Below are positions 1 to 6,796 of a DNA stretch of 6,837 bases, piece after piece; the first letter of the stretch is position 1; the number at the start of each line of letters is the position of its first letter. The stretch is taken from assembly GCA_043101635.1 (NCBI GenBank), contig JBICIE010000083.1:1-6837 (forward strand). The letters are read 5' to 3'. The notes under the pieces are model-generated. The model saw only the letters and a program-made list of their open reading frames with translations, did not search any database and was not told where the DNA came from. The DNA comes from CAYMJK01 sp043101635. Lineage in GTDB: Bacteria > Planctomycetota > Phycisphaerae > Phycisphaerales > UBA1924. A program made the position numbers and the translations under genes.

Positions 1-234
1 CCGGTGGGCACCGCCCGCAAGCGGTTCAACGTGCGGTTTTACCTGATCGCGATGGTCTTCCTGGTGTTCGACATCGAGATCATCTTCCTGTACCCCTGGG
101 CGGCCACATTCCCCAACATCGACCCGCAGTCGGACTCCGGGCTGATCTGGCTGGGACGGATCTTCTTCTTCCTCTTCACGACCATCGTCGCCTACCTCTA
201 CGGGCTGCGCAAGGGCGTTTTTCGGTTCGATTGA
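1..234 (+). CDS. nuoA: NADH-quinone oxidoreductase subunit A, C-terminal part (5' end outside window)
   Basis: This is the last 77 residues of a small membrane subunit of respiratory complex I, which helps join the hydrophilic arm to the proton-pumping arm in the cytoplasmic membrane. The reading frame is open from base 1, so the start lies upstream; the family is usually about 120-150 residues, so roughly half is missing. The visible part begins PVGTARKRFNVRFYL and continues with FDIEIIFLYPWA, the family's most conserved block, whose acidic pair (DIE) lies in the second membrane helix. A third hydrophobic helix (LIWLGRIFFFLFTTIVAYLY) precedes a short basic tail. The GTG at base 4 is an internal valine, not a start. 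The next gene is not nuoB, the usual neighbour, but a DUF2752 gene 27 nt on, with no terminator visible between them. The family call is very secure. Confidence 0.96.
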   Translation, partial: PVGTARKRFNVRFYLIAMVFLVFDIEIIFLYPWAATFPNIDPQSDSGLIWLGRIFFFLFTTIVAYLYGLRKGVFRFD

Positions 235-261
235 GCCGGCCCCCTACCGTTGCCCGTGGTC

Positions 262-708
262 ATGGTCGCCTCCTCGCCATCTCGCGTCCGGGCCGGATCG
301 CAAAGGCGGGCGGCTGCCGGCGCGATCTCCGCGAGTTGCCTGATGCTGCTGGGGACGGCCGCGTGGCTGACCCCGGCCGGCGCCGGCCACGGCACCCACA
401 TGCAGCTCGGCATGCCGCCGTGCGGGTGGGCCCTGACGCTGGATCAGCCCTGTCCGACCTGCGGCATGACCACGGCGTTCGCCCACGCCGCCGACGGCGC
501 CATCGCCCAGGCGGCCCTGACACAGCCGGCGGGGCTGCTGATGGCGGTGGTGGCGGCGGCGGTCTTCTGGGGCGCCGGCGAAGTCGCGGTGTTCGGGTCG
601 AACCTCCCGCCGATCGGTGCGAAACTGCTGCAGACGCGCTGGATCCTGCTGGGCGCCGCGGTGCTCGCCGGCGCGTGGGTCTTCAAGATCGCGACCTGGA
701 CGGGGTGA
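262..708 (+). CDS. DUF2752 family membrane protein
   Basis: This 148-residue protein belongs to DUF2752, a small membrane family of unknown function. The diagnostic stretch is PPCGWALTLDQPCPTCGMTT (residues 52-71), with a CPxCG pair at C64 and C67 and an extra upstream cysteine at C54. It is followed by the usual short amphipathic segment and a QPAGL turn (88-92) that leads into a membrane helix. Hydrophobic segments lie at about 19-40, 89-107 and 127-145, with a basic N-terminus (RVRAGSQRR) that would stay in the cytoplasm. The ATG at 262 is preferred; a TTG at 250 and GTG at 256 in frame would add only four residues, and none has a clear ribosome binding site. It follows nuoA by 27 nt and precedes the lipoprotein gene by 3 nt, so it is probably co-transcribed with both. 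The cysteine pair suggests metal binding or a disulfide, but the role is unknown. Confidence 0.85.
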   Translation: MVASSPSRVRAGSQRRAAAGAISASCLMLLGTAAWLTPAGAGHGTHMQLGMPPCGWALTLDQPCPTCGMTTAFAHAADGAIAQAALTQPAGLLMAVVAAAVFWGAGEVAVFGSNLPPIGAKLLQTRWILLGAAVLAGAWVFKIATWTG

Positions 709-711
709 CCG

Positions 712-1386
712 ATGGGCATGCGAGGCGCCAACCTGGGATGGACCGTGGCGATGGTGGCCGTGCTCGCAGGCGCCGGGGGCTGCGCGCTGTTCGGCGCCGC
801 GGGCGTGATCGCCCAGGAGGCCCGGCGCAATCAGACCATCGTGGTCCAGCCGCTGTTTGACGGGCTCGAGGGCAAGAGCTTCGCGGTCGTGGTCGAGGCC
901 CCGCAGACACTGGAGATGACCTACCCCGAGACGGTGCCGCGGGTGACCATCGCGGTGGCCGAACGGCTCCGCGAGCACTCGGGAGCGACGGCGTATGTCC
1001 CCGGTGACGTCTCGCTGGCGGTCGTCCGCAATCGTCCGGGCCTGCTGATGCGGTCGTACACCGATGTCGCCGAGGCGCTCGACGGGGTCGAGCGGCTGGT
1101 GTGGATCCGCCTTGACGAGTTCCGGCTGCACGACGCCGGCAACCGGTATCTGTGGAACGGCGTCGCCTCGGGCTCGGTGATGGTGATCGACGCCGAGAGC
1201 ATGCTCGATGATGACATCATCTTCGAGAAGGCCATCCGCGTGACGTACCCGGACATCAGCGGCGTCAGCCGTGACGACCAGAACGAGGCGGAGGTCGGCT
1301 TCGAACTGCTGCGCCGCTTCATCAACCGGGCGAGCTGGCCGTTCTACGCCCACGAGGAACGGCACCCGGAGTTTCAACCGTACTGA
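712..1386 (+). CDS. predicted lipoprotein, unrecognised family (paralogue of the 2436-3083 product)
   Basis: This 224-residue protein is not one I recognise. The N-terminus looks like a lipoprotein signal: Arg at 4, a hydrophobic stretch (WTVAMVAVLAGAG) and a lipobox-like AGGC with Cys at 24. The box is slightly atypical because Ala, not Leu or Val, is at -3. A small hydrophobic patch follows, then strand FAVVVEAP (57-64), a helix ending AERLREH (83-89) and strand LVWIRLDEFRLHD (129-141). A region at about 146-160 could continue the sheet, and the C-terminus carries FYAHEER (211-217). The same order and spacing recur in the lipoprotein two genes downstream. The pattern resembles CsgG/TolB-N-like periplasmic domains, by inference only. 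The ATG at 712 fits a GGTGA element at 704-708; an in-frame ATG at 718 is possible. The sulfotransferase starts 9 nt after its stop. Confidence 0.75.
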   Translation: MGMRGANLGWTVAMVAVLAGAGGCALFGAAGVIAQEARRNQTIVVQPLFDGLEGKSFAVVVEAPQTLEMTYPETVPRVTIAVAERLREHSGATAYVPGDVSLAVVRNRPGLLMRSYTDVAEALDGVERLVWIRLDEFRLHDAGNRYLWNGVASGSVMVIDAESMLDDDIIFEKAIRVTYPDISGVSRDDQNEAEVGFELLRRFINRASWPFYAHEERHPEFQPY

Positions 1387-1395
1387 TCGGAGCCG

Positions 1396-2427
1396 ATGAG
1401 CGATCTTGTGTCGCTGGCGATGCGGGCAGGTCGGCGCGTCCTCGGCGACGCGGCGATGCAGGCGCGCTTCCGCCGGCTGGCGCAGGGGCGCATGTCGGCG
1501 CCGGACCAGCACACGATCGTGGTGCAGCAGCACGGGCGGCAGATCGCGTACCGCTTCTTCTTCGTCCTCGGCTACGGCAAGTCGGGCACGAACTGGCTGG
1601 GGGCGGTGCTGAATCTGCACCCGCACATCTGGTGTGACGGGGAGTTCCACCTTCAGGCCTTCACCGAGGCGGCCCGGCGCTTTACCGGGCCCGATTACGC
1701 CGTGGGCCACCGCGAGCCGTACCGGACGCTGGCGGAGGAAGGGGCCCGCGACCTGATCCGCAGGCTGCTGCTGGCGGGAGCGGCGCGCCGGCCGTCGGCG
1801 CGGTGGATCGGCGATCGCAGCCCGCGCGCCTTCGAGGCGCTGCTTCCCACCGCGCCGCACATCTACCTGGTGCGCGACGGGCGCGATGTTGCGGTGAGCT
1901 GGACGTATCACCACCTGCGGGCGCGGCGCGGCGAGAACCTGTGGTGGTGGCCGCCGGAGATGCGAGCCCTGCTCGAGCGCTGGATCCCGACGTTCGACTC
2001 GGGCGACGCGGGGGCCCGCGACGCGGCCGGCGCAATGCTCGCGGAGGAATCGTGGGTCCGCTTCACCATCGGACGCTGGGCCGAGCAGCTCCGCGCCGAC
2101 AGGGAGGCGATGGAGGCCGCGCGTGCGGCGGGGACGCCGGTGGAAATCGTGCGGTACGAGTCCCTGCACGCCGACATGGATGCGACGCGGGAGCGGCTCT
2201 ATCGCCTGCTGGGGCTGGACCCGGCCCTGGCTGCGCCGGCCTCGGCGCACGATGGCACATCGCCGGGCTTCGAGGTGGAGCGGCCATCGGCGTTCCGGCG
2301 GCGCGGCGCCGTCGGGGACTGGCGCAACTACAGCCCGGATATCATCCGTCGCGTCTACGAGGACCTTGCGTCGGATCTTGAGGACTTCGGGCCCGACGGC
2401 GCGCTTGCCCGGATGACCGCTCAGTGA
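1396..2427 (+). CDS. sulfotransferase family protein (PAPS-dependent)
   Basis: This 343-residue protein has the marks of the PAPS-dependent sulfotransferase fold (Sulfotransfer_1/3 type), which moves a sulfuryl group from 3'-phosphoadenosine-5'-phosphosulfate to a hydroxyl or amine. The 5'-phosphosulfate loop is GYGKSGTNWLG (59-69), a form of the common PKSGTTW with Lys62 and Thr65. The 3'-phosphate motif is YLVRDGRDVAVS (157-168), whose Arg160 and Ser168 are the expected contacts. GDRSP (139-143), RYESL (253-257) and a C-terminal RRRGAVGDWRN (301-311) like the family's GxxGDW block are also present. No signal peptide is visible, so it is probably cytoplasmic. A GGAG lies at 1389-1392, rather close to the ATG. 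The acceptor cannot be read from sequence; the neighbouring glycosyltransferase-like gene and sugar aminotransferase make a glycan plausible. No PAPS synthesis genes are present here. Confidence 0.92.
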   Translation: MSDLVSLAMRAGRRVLGDAAMQARFRRLAQGRMSAPDQHTIVVQQHGRQIAYRFFFVLGYGKSGTNWLGAVLNLHPHIWCDGEFHLQAFTEAARRFTGPDYAVGHREPYRTLAEEGARDLIRRLLLAGAARRPSARWIGDRSPRAFEALLPTAPHIYLVRDGRDVAVSWTYHHLRARRGENLWWWPPEMRALLERWIPTFDSGDAGARDAAGAMLAEESWVRFTIGRWAEQLRADREAMEAARAAGTPVEIVRYESLHADMDATRERLYRLLGLDPALAAPASAHDGTSPGFEVERPSAFRRRGAVGDWRNYSPDIIRRVYEDLASDLEDFGPDGALARMTAQ

Positions 2428-2429
2428 GG
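2426..2429 (+). promoter_or_regulatory. ribosome binding site deciding the start of the second lipoprotein
   Basis: GAGG, within TGAGGAAGG, lies 6 nt upstream of the ATG at 2436 and overlaps the sulfotransferase stop codon. An alternative GTG at 2424 overlaps that stop but has no such site upstream, so the ATG is the better start. Confidence 0.7.
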
Positions 2430-2435
2430 AAGGCA

Positions 2436-3083
2436 ATGGCCAGACGGACGCTCCTTGTGCTTGCTGCGGGGCTGATCAGCCTGGCGATGGGCGGGTGCAA
2501 CATCTTCGGGCCGATCCTGTTCATCGCGCACGGCCCGCCGCGCGTGCCGGCGCTGTATGAGTTGCCGCGGGAGCGGCCGACCGTGGTTCTCGTCGACGAT
2601 CCGGACAACCACATCGGGTCGCGCCAATTCCGCCTGGAGATGGCCGCCGAGATCGAGAAACGGCTGCTGGCAAAGAAGAAGGTGGACACGGTCATCGAGT
2701 CGCAGCAACTGCTCCGGGTCCTGGCCCGCGAGCGTCCCGAGGATCGCATGGCGATCGGCGAGATCGGGCGGGCGGTGGGCGCCGAAGTCGTGATCTGGGT
2801 CGGCGTGCAGAGCTTCGAACTGCTGCAGGACGCCGAAAGCGTCGCCCCGCAGGCCCAACTGCGCATCAAGGTGCTGGATGTGGTCGCCGAGGAGAAACTC
2901 TGGCCGACCGAGACGGCCCAGCACGACCTGGTGGTGTCGATGCCGCGCCAGCCGGGGGCGGCGCCGGACAGTCCGAGCGAGCGGCGGCGCCTGATGATGG
3001 ACCTGGCCCGCTACGCCGGACAGGCCACCGCCGAGCTGTTCTACAACGAGGAGCGGCCGTCCAGCGCCCGGGCCGGCAACTGA
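2436..3083 (+). CDS. predicted lipoprotein, unrecognised family, CsgG/TolB-N-like core (paralogue of the 712-1386 product)
   Basis: This 215-residue protein is not one I recognise by name. The start gives a clear signal: basic MARR, hydrophobic TLLVLAAGLISLAM and GGC with the lipid-bearing Cys at 21. After a hydrophobic NIFGPILFI comes strand TVVLVDDP (49-56), a helix with EIEKRLLAKK (72-81), then TVIESQQLLRVL (85-96) and a helix ending in GAEVVIWVGVQSFELLQD (115-132). A further strand-like LRIKVLDVVAEEKLW (142-156) follows, and the C-terminus has FYNEER (202-207). The succession of first strand, long helix, 'GAE-strand-F' and 'I.VLDV..EE.LW' resembles CsgG, FlgO and TolB N-terminal domains; this is inference from pattern. 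Landmarks match the upstream lipoprotein within a few residues. It lies between the sulfotransferase (8 nt) and the glycosyltransferase-like gene (1-nt overlap), so it is probably co-expressed and anchored in the envelope. Confidence 0.8.
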   Translation: MARRTLLVLAAGLISLAMGGCNIFGPILFIAHGPPRVPALYELPRERPTVVLVDDPDNHIGSRQFRLEMAAEIEKRLLAKKKVDTVIESQQLLRVLARERPEDRMAIGEIGRAVGAEVVIWVGVQSFELLQDAESVAPQAQLRIKVLDVVAEEKLWPTETAQHDLVVSMPRQPGAAPDSPSERRRLMMDLARYAGQATAELFYNEERPSSARAGN

Positions 3084-4180
3084 TGCGCATCGTCCACCTG
3101 CTCGACTGGGCCAGCCCCGGCGCGGCGCCGGTGGCCAACGCCGCGCTGGCTCGGCAGGCGATCCGGCGCCGGCCGGATCTCGAGCACATTGTGGTGGCCC
3201 TCGGTCCATCGGCGGCGCGCCGGCTGGCCGCAGAGGCCGGGCTGCCGGCGCCCATCGTGCACATTGCGCCGCCGACCGGCAAGCTGGCCCTCGCCGGGCC
3301 GGCGGTGGCCCGGGCCGTGCGCGCCTGCGCCCGGACCGATGTCCTGCACGCGTGGAGCGCGCCCGCCGCCTCGGTGGCCCGGCGAATCTGTCCCCCCGGG
3401 GCCCGCGCCTGCGCGACGATTCTGCTGCGGGCCGCGGATCGCGCCCGTCCGCTGCGCCTGCGGGCGGCCCCGCCGCTGCACGCGCTGGTGACCCCGTGCG
3501 CCGAGGCGGCCGACCGGGCCCGGACGGCGCGCAGCGCTGCGCACGTGGTCGAGGTCCCGGCGCCGCGGCTGGACGAAGCGCATCCTCCCGGCGACCGCGC
3601 GGCCCTGCGCCAGGCGCTCGGCCTCGGCCCCGATGATCGAGCGGCGCTGCTGGTCGGTGACGCGGTCGATGATGATGCGGTGCGCTTCATCATCGCCTGC
3701 GCCCTGACCGGCGCCAGCGGGCGACCGCTGTGCGCGCTGCTTGGACGCAGCGCTGCGCCCCGCCGGCGCACCATGCGCTGCTTCGAGCGGACCCGCGCCC
3801 TGCTGTCCTGCCGCGTCTGCGATGTCGACTGGCTTGCCCTCGCCCCGGCCGCGGACATCGGGCTGGTCGTGTGCCGGCCCGATGACGCCTGCCGCGGCAC
3901 GGCCGCCGCGGCGCTCTCTCTGGCCTGCGGGCTCAGCGCCGGCCTGCCGGTCGTGGCGCCGGAACAGATCTACCAGCGCCTGGGGCTGGGGCGCAGCGAG
4001 GCAGGCGCCCTGATCGCCGCCGGGTGGACCAGGGCCGAACTGGCCCGCATCGCCGGGCCGCTGGTCGACGATCCGCCCGCGGCCCGGGCCGCCGCCGCCG
4101 CGGCAGCCGCCGCCCAGCGCCCCGGCAGCGCCTTCTTCGACGCCATCGACGAGGCCTGGGCCGGTACCATCCGCTCATGA
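3083..4180 (+). CDS. glycosyltransferase-like protein (probable GT-B fold, degenerate)
   Basis: This 365-residue protein has the outline of a family-4-type GT-B glycosyltransferase. It opens MRIVHLLDWASPGAAP, as such enzymes do with a first strand and donor-side loop. TDVLHAWS (85-92) matches the usual 'DvvHahs' element. A mid-protein RQALGLGPDDRAALLVGD (176-193) matches the linker and first strand of the second Rossmann domain. LAPAADIGLVV (253-263) and LACGLSAGLPVVAPE (280-294) correspond to the C-terminal donor-binding region. The standard acidic EX7E pair is not evident, and PDDACRGTA (266-274) stands where a catalytic or nucleotide contact would be expected. It may therefore be diverged, inactive or act on an unusual donor. 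A polyalanine run lies near residues 336-344. The start overlaps the lipoprotein stop (TGATG) and the end overlaps the phosphatase start (ATGA), indicating tight coupling. Family-level confidence is moderate. Confidence 0.62.
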   Translation: MRIVHLLDWASPGAAPVANAALARQAIRRRPDLEHIVVALGPSAARRLAAEAGLPAPIVHIAPPTGKLALAGPAVARAVRACARTDVLHAWSAPAASVARRICPPGARACATILLRAADRARPLRLRAAPPLHALVTPCAEAADRARTARSAAHVVEVPAPRLDEAHPPGDRAALRQALGLGPDDRAALLVGDAVDDDAVRFIIACALTGASGRPLCALLGRSAAPRRRTMRCFERTRALLSCRVCDVDWLALAPAADIGLVVCRPDDACRGTAAAALSLACGLSAGLPVVAPEQIYQRLGLGRSEAGALIAAGWTRAELARIAGPLVDDPPAARAAAAAAAAAQRPGSAFFDAIDEAWAGTIRS

Positions 4181-4659
4181 CCCCGCCGCGCAGCCTGCTG
4201 TTCGTCTGCCTAGGCAACATCTGCCGCTCCCCGCTGGCGGAGGGGATTTTCCTGCACCTGGCCGAGCAGCGCGGCGTGGCGGGCGACTTCACCGTCGATT
4301 CCGCGGGCACCGGGCACTGGCATGTCGGCGAGCGTCCCGACCGCCGGGCCTCCCAGGTCGCCAGCCGCCACCACGTGATCCTGCCGAGCATCGCGCGCCA
4401 GGTGGATCCGGCCAGCGACTTCGACCGGTTCGACCTGATCCTCCCGATGGACCTGGACAACCGGCGCGACCTGCTCAGCCTCGGGGCCCCGCCCTTCAAG
4501 GTGCGCCTGATGCGTTCGTTCGATGTGGAACTTGCCGACGCCCCGGACGCCCAACTCGTGGTGCCGGATCCGTACTTCGGCGATGGTGACGGCTTCGAGC
4601 GGGTCTTCGCCATGCTCCGGCAGGCCTGTGACGGCCTGCTCGATGAGCTGCTGGAGTGA
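4177..4659 (+). CDS. low-molecular-weight protein tyrosine phosphatase
   Basis: This 160-residue protein is a cytoplasmic LMW-PTP of normal family length. The phosphate-binding loop is VCLGNICRSPLAEG, with nucleophile Cys11 and Arg17 in the CX5R signature. DSAGTGHWHVGERPDRRA (41-58) is the conserved second block, and the general acid is Asp131 in VPDPYFG (129-135). All catalytic parts are therefore present. The family dephosphorylates phosphotyrosine; in polysaccharide clusters such enzymes (Wzb/Ptp type) reset a tyrosine autokinase that controls export, while others act on arginine phosphate. No kinase gene is seen here. The ATG at 4177 overlaps the upstream stop as ATGA; the frame is open further upstream, but homology starts at MTPPRSLLFVCLGN. 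It is the last gene of the rightward unit, with an 82-nt gap after it. The call is secure; the substrate is unknown. Confidence 0.95.
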   Translation: MTPPRSLLFVCLGNICRSPLAEGIFLHLAEQRGVAGDFTVDSAGTGHWHVGERPDRRASQVASRHHVILPSIARQVDPASDFDRFDLILPMDLDNRRDLLSLGAPPFKVRLMRSFDVELADAPDAQLVVPDPYFGDGDGFERVFAMLRQACDGLLDELLE

Positions 4660-4683
4660 GCGGCCCCCTGGTCCGGCCGGGCC

Positions 4684-4697
4684 GCGCCGCGCGGCGC
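4684..4697. repeat. 14-bp perfect palindrome upstream of the barrel gene
   Basis: GCGCCGCGCGGCGC is a perfect palindrome ending 5 bp before the -10 box of the barrel gene, covering the place where a -35 element would lie. It could be an operator, but in such GC-rich DNA chance is a serious alternative. Confidence 0.3.
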
Positions 4698-4702
4698 CGG
4701 GG

Positions 4703-4708
4703 TATACT
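4703..4708 (+). promoter_or_regulatory. -10 box of the outer-membrane barrel gene
   Basis: TATACT differs from TATAAT at one base and is the only AT-rich patch in the 82-nt gap after the phosphatase gene. Transcription would begin near 4715, leaving a leader of about 27 nt. No TTGACA-like -35 element is visible at the expected distance (around 4680-4686), which is GC-only. Confidence 0.55.
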
Positions 4709-4727
4709 GGGCCGAACCGAGCAACCC

Positions 4728-4733
4728 GAGGAG
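4728..4733 (+). promoter_or_regulatory. ribosome binding site fixing the barrel protein start
   Basis: GAGGAG lies 8 nt upstream of the ATG at 4742 and is the strongest such site in the window. It sets the start just before a signal peptide, although the frame is open further upstream to about 4523. Confidence 0.8.
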
Positions 4734-4741
4734 TGTCCTTC

Positions 4742-5458
4742 ATGAAGGCGACAGCGTGGATTACCGGCAGCGTCGTGCTCGCACTCGGCCCCGTGGCGTG
4801 GGCCGGCTCGGGGGAAGCGGATGGCGCAGCCTTCGGTGACATCGGCGTCACCAGCAACGCCGCGGTGGCGGCCGCCGCCACGGCGATCGGCGAGGGCGGC
4901 CCGCGCGACAACTGGGGCCTGTACCTGCGCGGCTCGGCCCTGCTGACCGCCTACAACGACGCCGACTTCACCCCAACCGGGGGCGCCTCCGACACGATCG
5001 ACTTCGACGGGTCGCTGGGCGTCGCCGCCGCGGTCGGCTATCGCTTCTGGAACTTCGCATCCTCCGATCCGCGCGGCGGCATCGGCTTCCGCGTCGAGGG
5101 CGAGATCAGCTACGAAGAGGTCAGCGCTGATGATGACACCGTCTTCAACGATGTCTCGCTGATCGGCTTTGCCGCCAACGGCTACTTCGACTGGGCCATC
5201 GCCCAGAACTGGACGTGGTACCTCGGCGCCGGCGTCGGCGTGGCGGAGGCCGATGGCGAGGATGGGACCGGCGCCAGCGGTCGCGACAACCCGCTGTTCG
5301 TCCAGGCGATGACCGGCTTCGGCTACACCTGGGGCGGCCCATGGAGCGTCTACGGCGGCCTGCGGGCCCGCGGCTACGACGACATGGAGATCGGCGATGG
5401 CGAACTGACCGACCTCGCCAGCGCCTCGCTCGAGTTCGGCGTAATGGTCAGCTTCTGA
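4742..5458 (+). CDS. outer-membrane beta-barrel protein, eight strands predicted
   Basis: This 238-residue secreted protein has a signal peptide, MKATAWITGSVVLALGPVAWA, with likely cleavage before GS at residue 22. A low-complexity Gly/Ala-rich linker runs to about residue 55. Alternating hydrophobic/polar strands then occur at about 58-72, 92-103, 113-127, 138-151, 157-171, 184-197, 201-214 and 225-238, making eight as in OmpA-type small barrels. The last residues are FGVMVSF, with the terminal Phe typical of proteins inserted by the BAM complex. Loops are strongly acidic (YNDADF, SADDDTVFND, ADGEDG, GYDDMEIGDG). It has its own -10 box and strong ribosome binding site, so it is probably a separate transcription unit from the seven genes before it. 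It could be an OMP_b-brl type protein (PF13505-like). The role, whether structural, adhesive or ion-binding at the surface, cannot be read from sequence. Confidence 0.85.
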   Translation: MKATAWITGSVVLALGPVAWAGSGEADGAAFGDIGVTSNAAVAAAATAIGEGGPRDNWGLYLRGSALLTAYNDADFTPTGGASDTIDFDGSLGVAAAVGYRFWNFASSDPRGGIGFRVEGEISYEEVSADDDTVFNDVSLIGFAANGYFDWAIAQNWTWYLGAGVGVAEADGEDGTGASGRDNPLFVQAMTGFGYTWGGPWSVYGGLRARGYDDMEIGDGELTDLASASLEFGVMVSF

Positions 5459-5473
5459 GCCGCCGCCGGCCGA

Positions 5474-6670
<1,197 letters not shown>

Positions 6671-6676
6671 CGGGCG

Positions 6677-6682
6677 ATTGTA
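6677..6682 (-). promoter_or_regulatory. -10 box of the aminotransferase, probably leaderless
   Basis: On the - strand TACAAT is followed by six bases (CGCCCG) and then the ATG at 6670. The predicted transcription start is at or within a base of the A of the ATG, and there is no ribosome binding site between them. A weak TCATTC at 6705-6700 sits 17 bp upstream where a -35 element would be. Confidence 0.5.
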
Positions 6683-6695
6683 CGGGGGCGGGAGG

Positions 6696-6726
6696 GAGCG
6701 AATGAGCGAATAGCGAGTGAGCGAAT
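6696..6726. repeat. short direct repeats of GAGCGAAT
   Basis: GAGCGAAT occurs at 6696-6703, 6704-6711 and 6719-6726, with a degenerate AGCGAGT at 6712-6718 between the second and third copies. It lies immediately upstream of, and partly within, the aminotransferase promoter region. On that gene's strand the unit reads ATTCGCTC. It could be a protein-binding array or part of a dispersed intergenic element. Confidence 0.7.
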
Positions 6727-6749
6727 GAGGGGAGAAGAGAAGGCAGGAA

Positions 6750-6785
6750 CGCGGAGGCCGCAGAGCAGCGCAGAGTGACGCAGAG
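6750..6785. repeat. four-unit periodic CGCRGAG repeat
   Basis: CGCGGAG at 6750-6756 is followed by CGCAGAG at 6759-6765, 6769-6775 and 6779-6785. The units start 9, 10 and 10 nt apart, with spacers GC, CAG and TGA. The array is intergenic and has no coding potential that I can defend. From memory, similar periodic 'CGCAGAG/CACAGAG' arrays occur between genes in various environmental bacteria; this is not verified here. Confidence 0.7.
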
Positions 6786-6796
6786 GGGGAATGTGG

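Noticed and set aside
231..860. A 209-codon + strand open frame over the DUF2752 gene
   Set aside because: It is out of frame with the DUF2752 motif, rich in Arg and Gly, and runs into the lipoprotein gene.
1204..1227. A 24-nt near-perfect inverted repeat inside the first lipoprotein gene
   Set aside because: It is explained by the codons for Leu-Asp-Asp-Asp-Ile-Ile-Phe-Glu (GAT/GAC beside ATC/ATC) and has no regulatory context.
244..2436. A 730-codon open frame on the - strand across four rightward genes
   Set aside because: It is antisense to well-supported genes, is dominated by Arg, Pro and Gly/Ala, and shows no family motif; GC-rich codon bias makes such shadows common.
3667..3695. Inverted repeat CGATGATGA/TCATCATCG with an 11-nt loop in the glycosyltransferase-like gene
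   Set aside because: It arises from Asp-Asp-Asp and Phe-Ile-Ile codons in the middle of a coding region; chance is the simplest explanation.
2866..3900. A 344-codon open frame on the - strand
   Set aside because: It is opposite the lipoprotein and glycosyltransferase-like genes, has Ser/Arg/Ala low-complexity composition and no recognisable domain.
4660..4700. A possible terminator after the phosphatase gene
   Set aside because: The GC-rich stretch has overlapping palindromes (such as CCGGCCGG) but no stem with a proper loop and no T-run, so I could not support one.
4523..4741. An upstream extension of the barrel protein
   Set aside because: It would overlap the phosphatase gene and bury the signal peptide; the ATG at 4742 has a strong ribosome binding site and its own -10 box.
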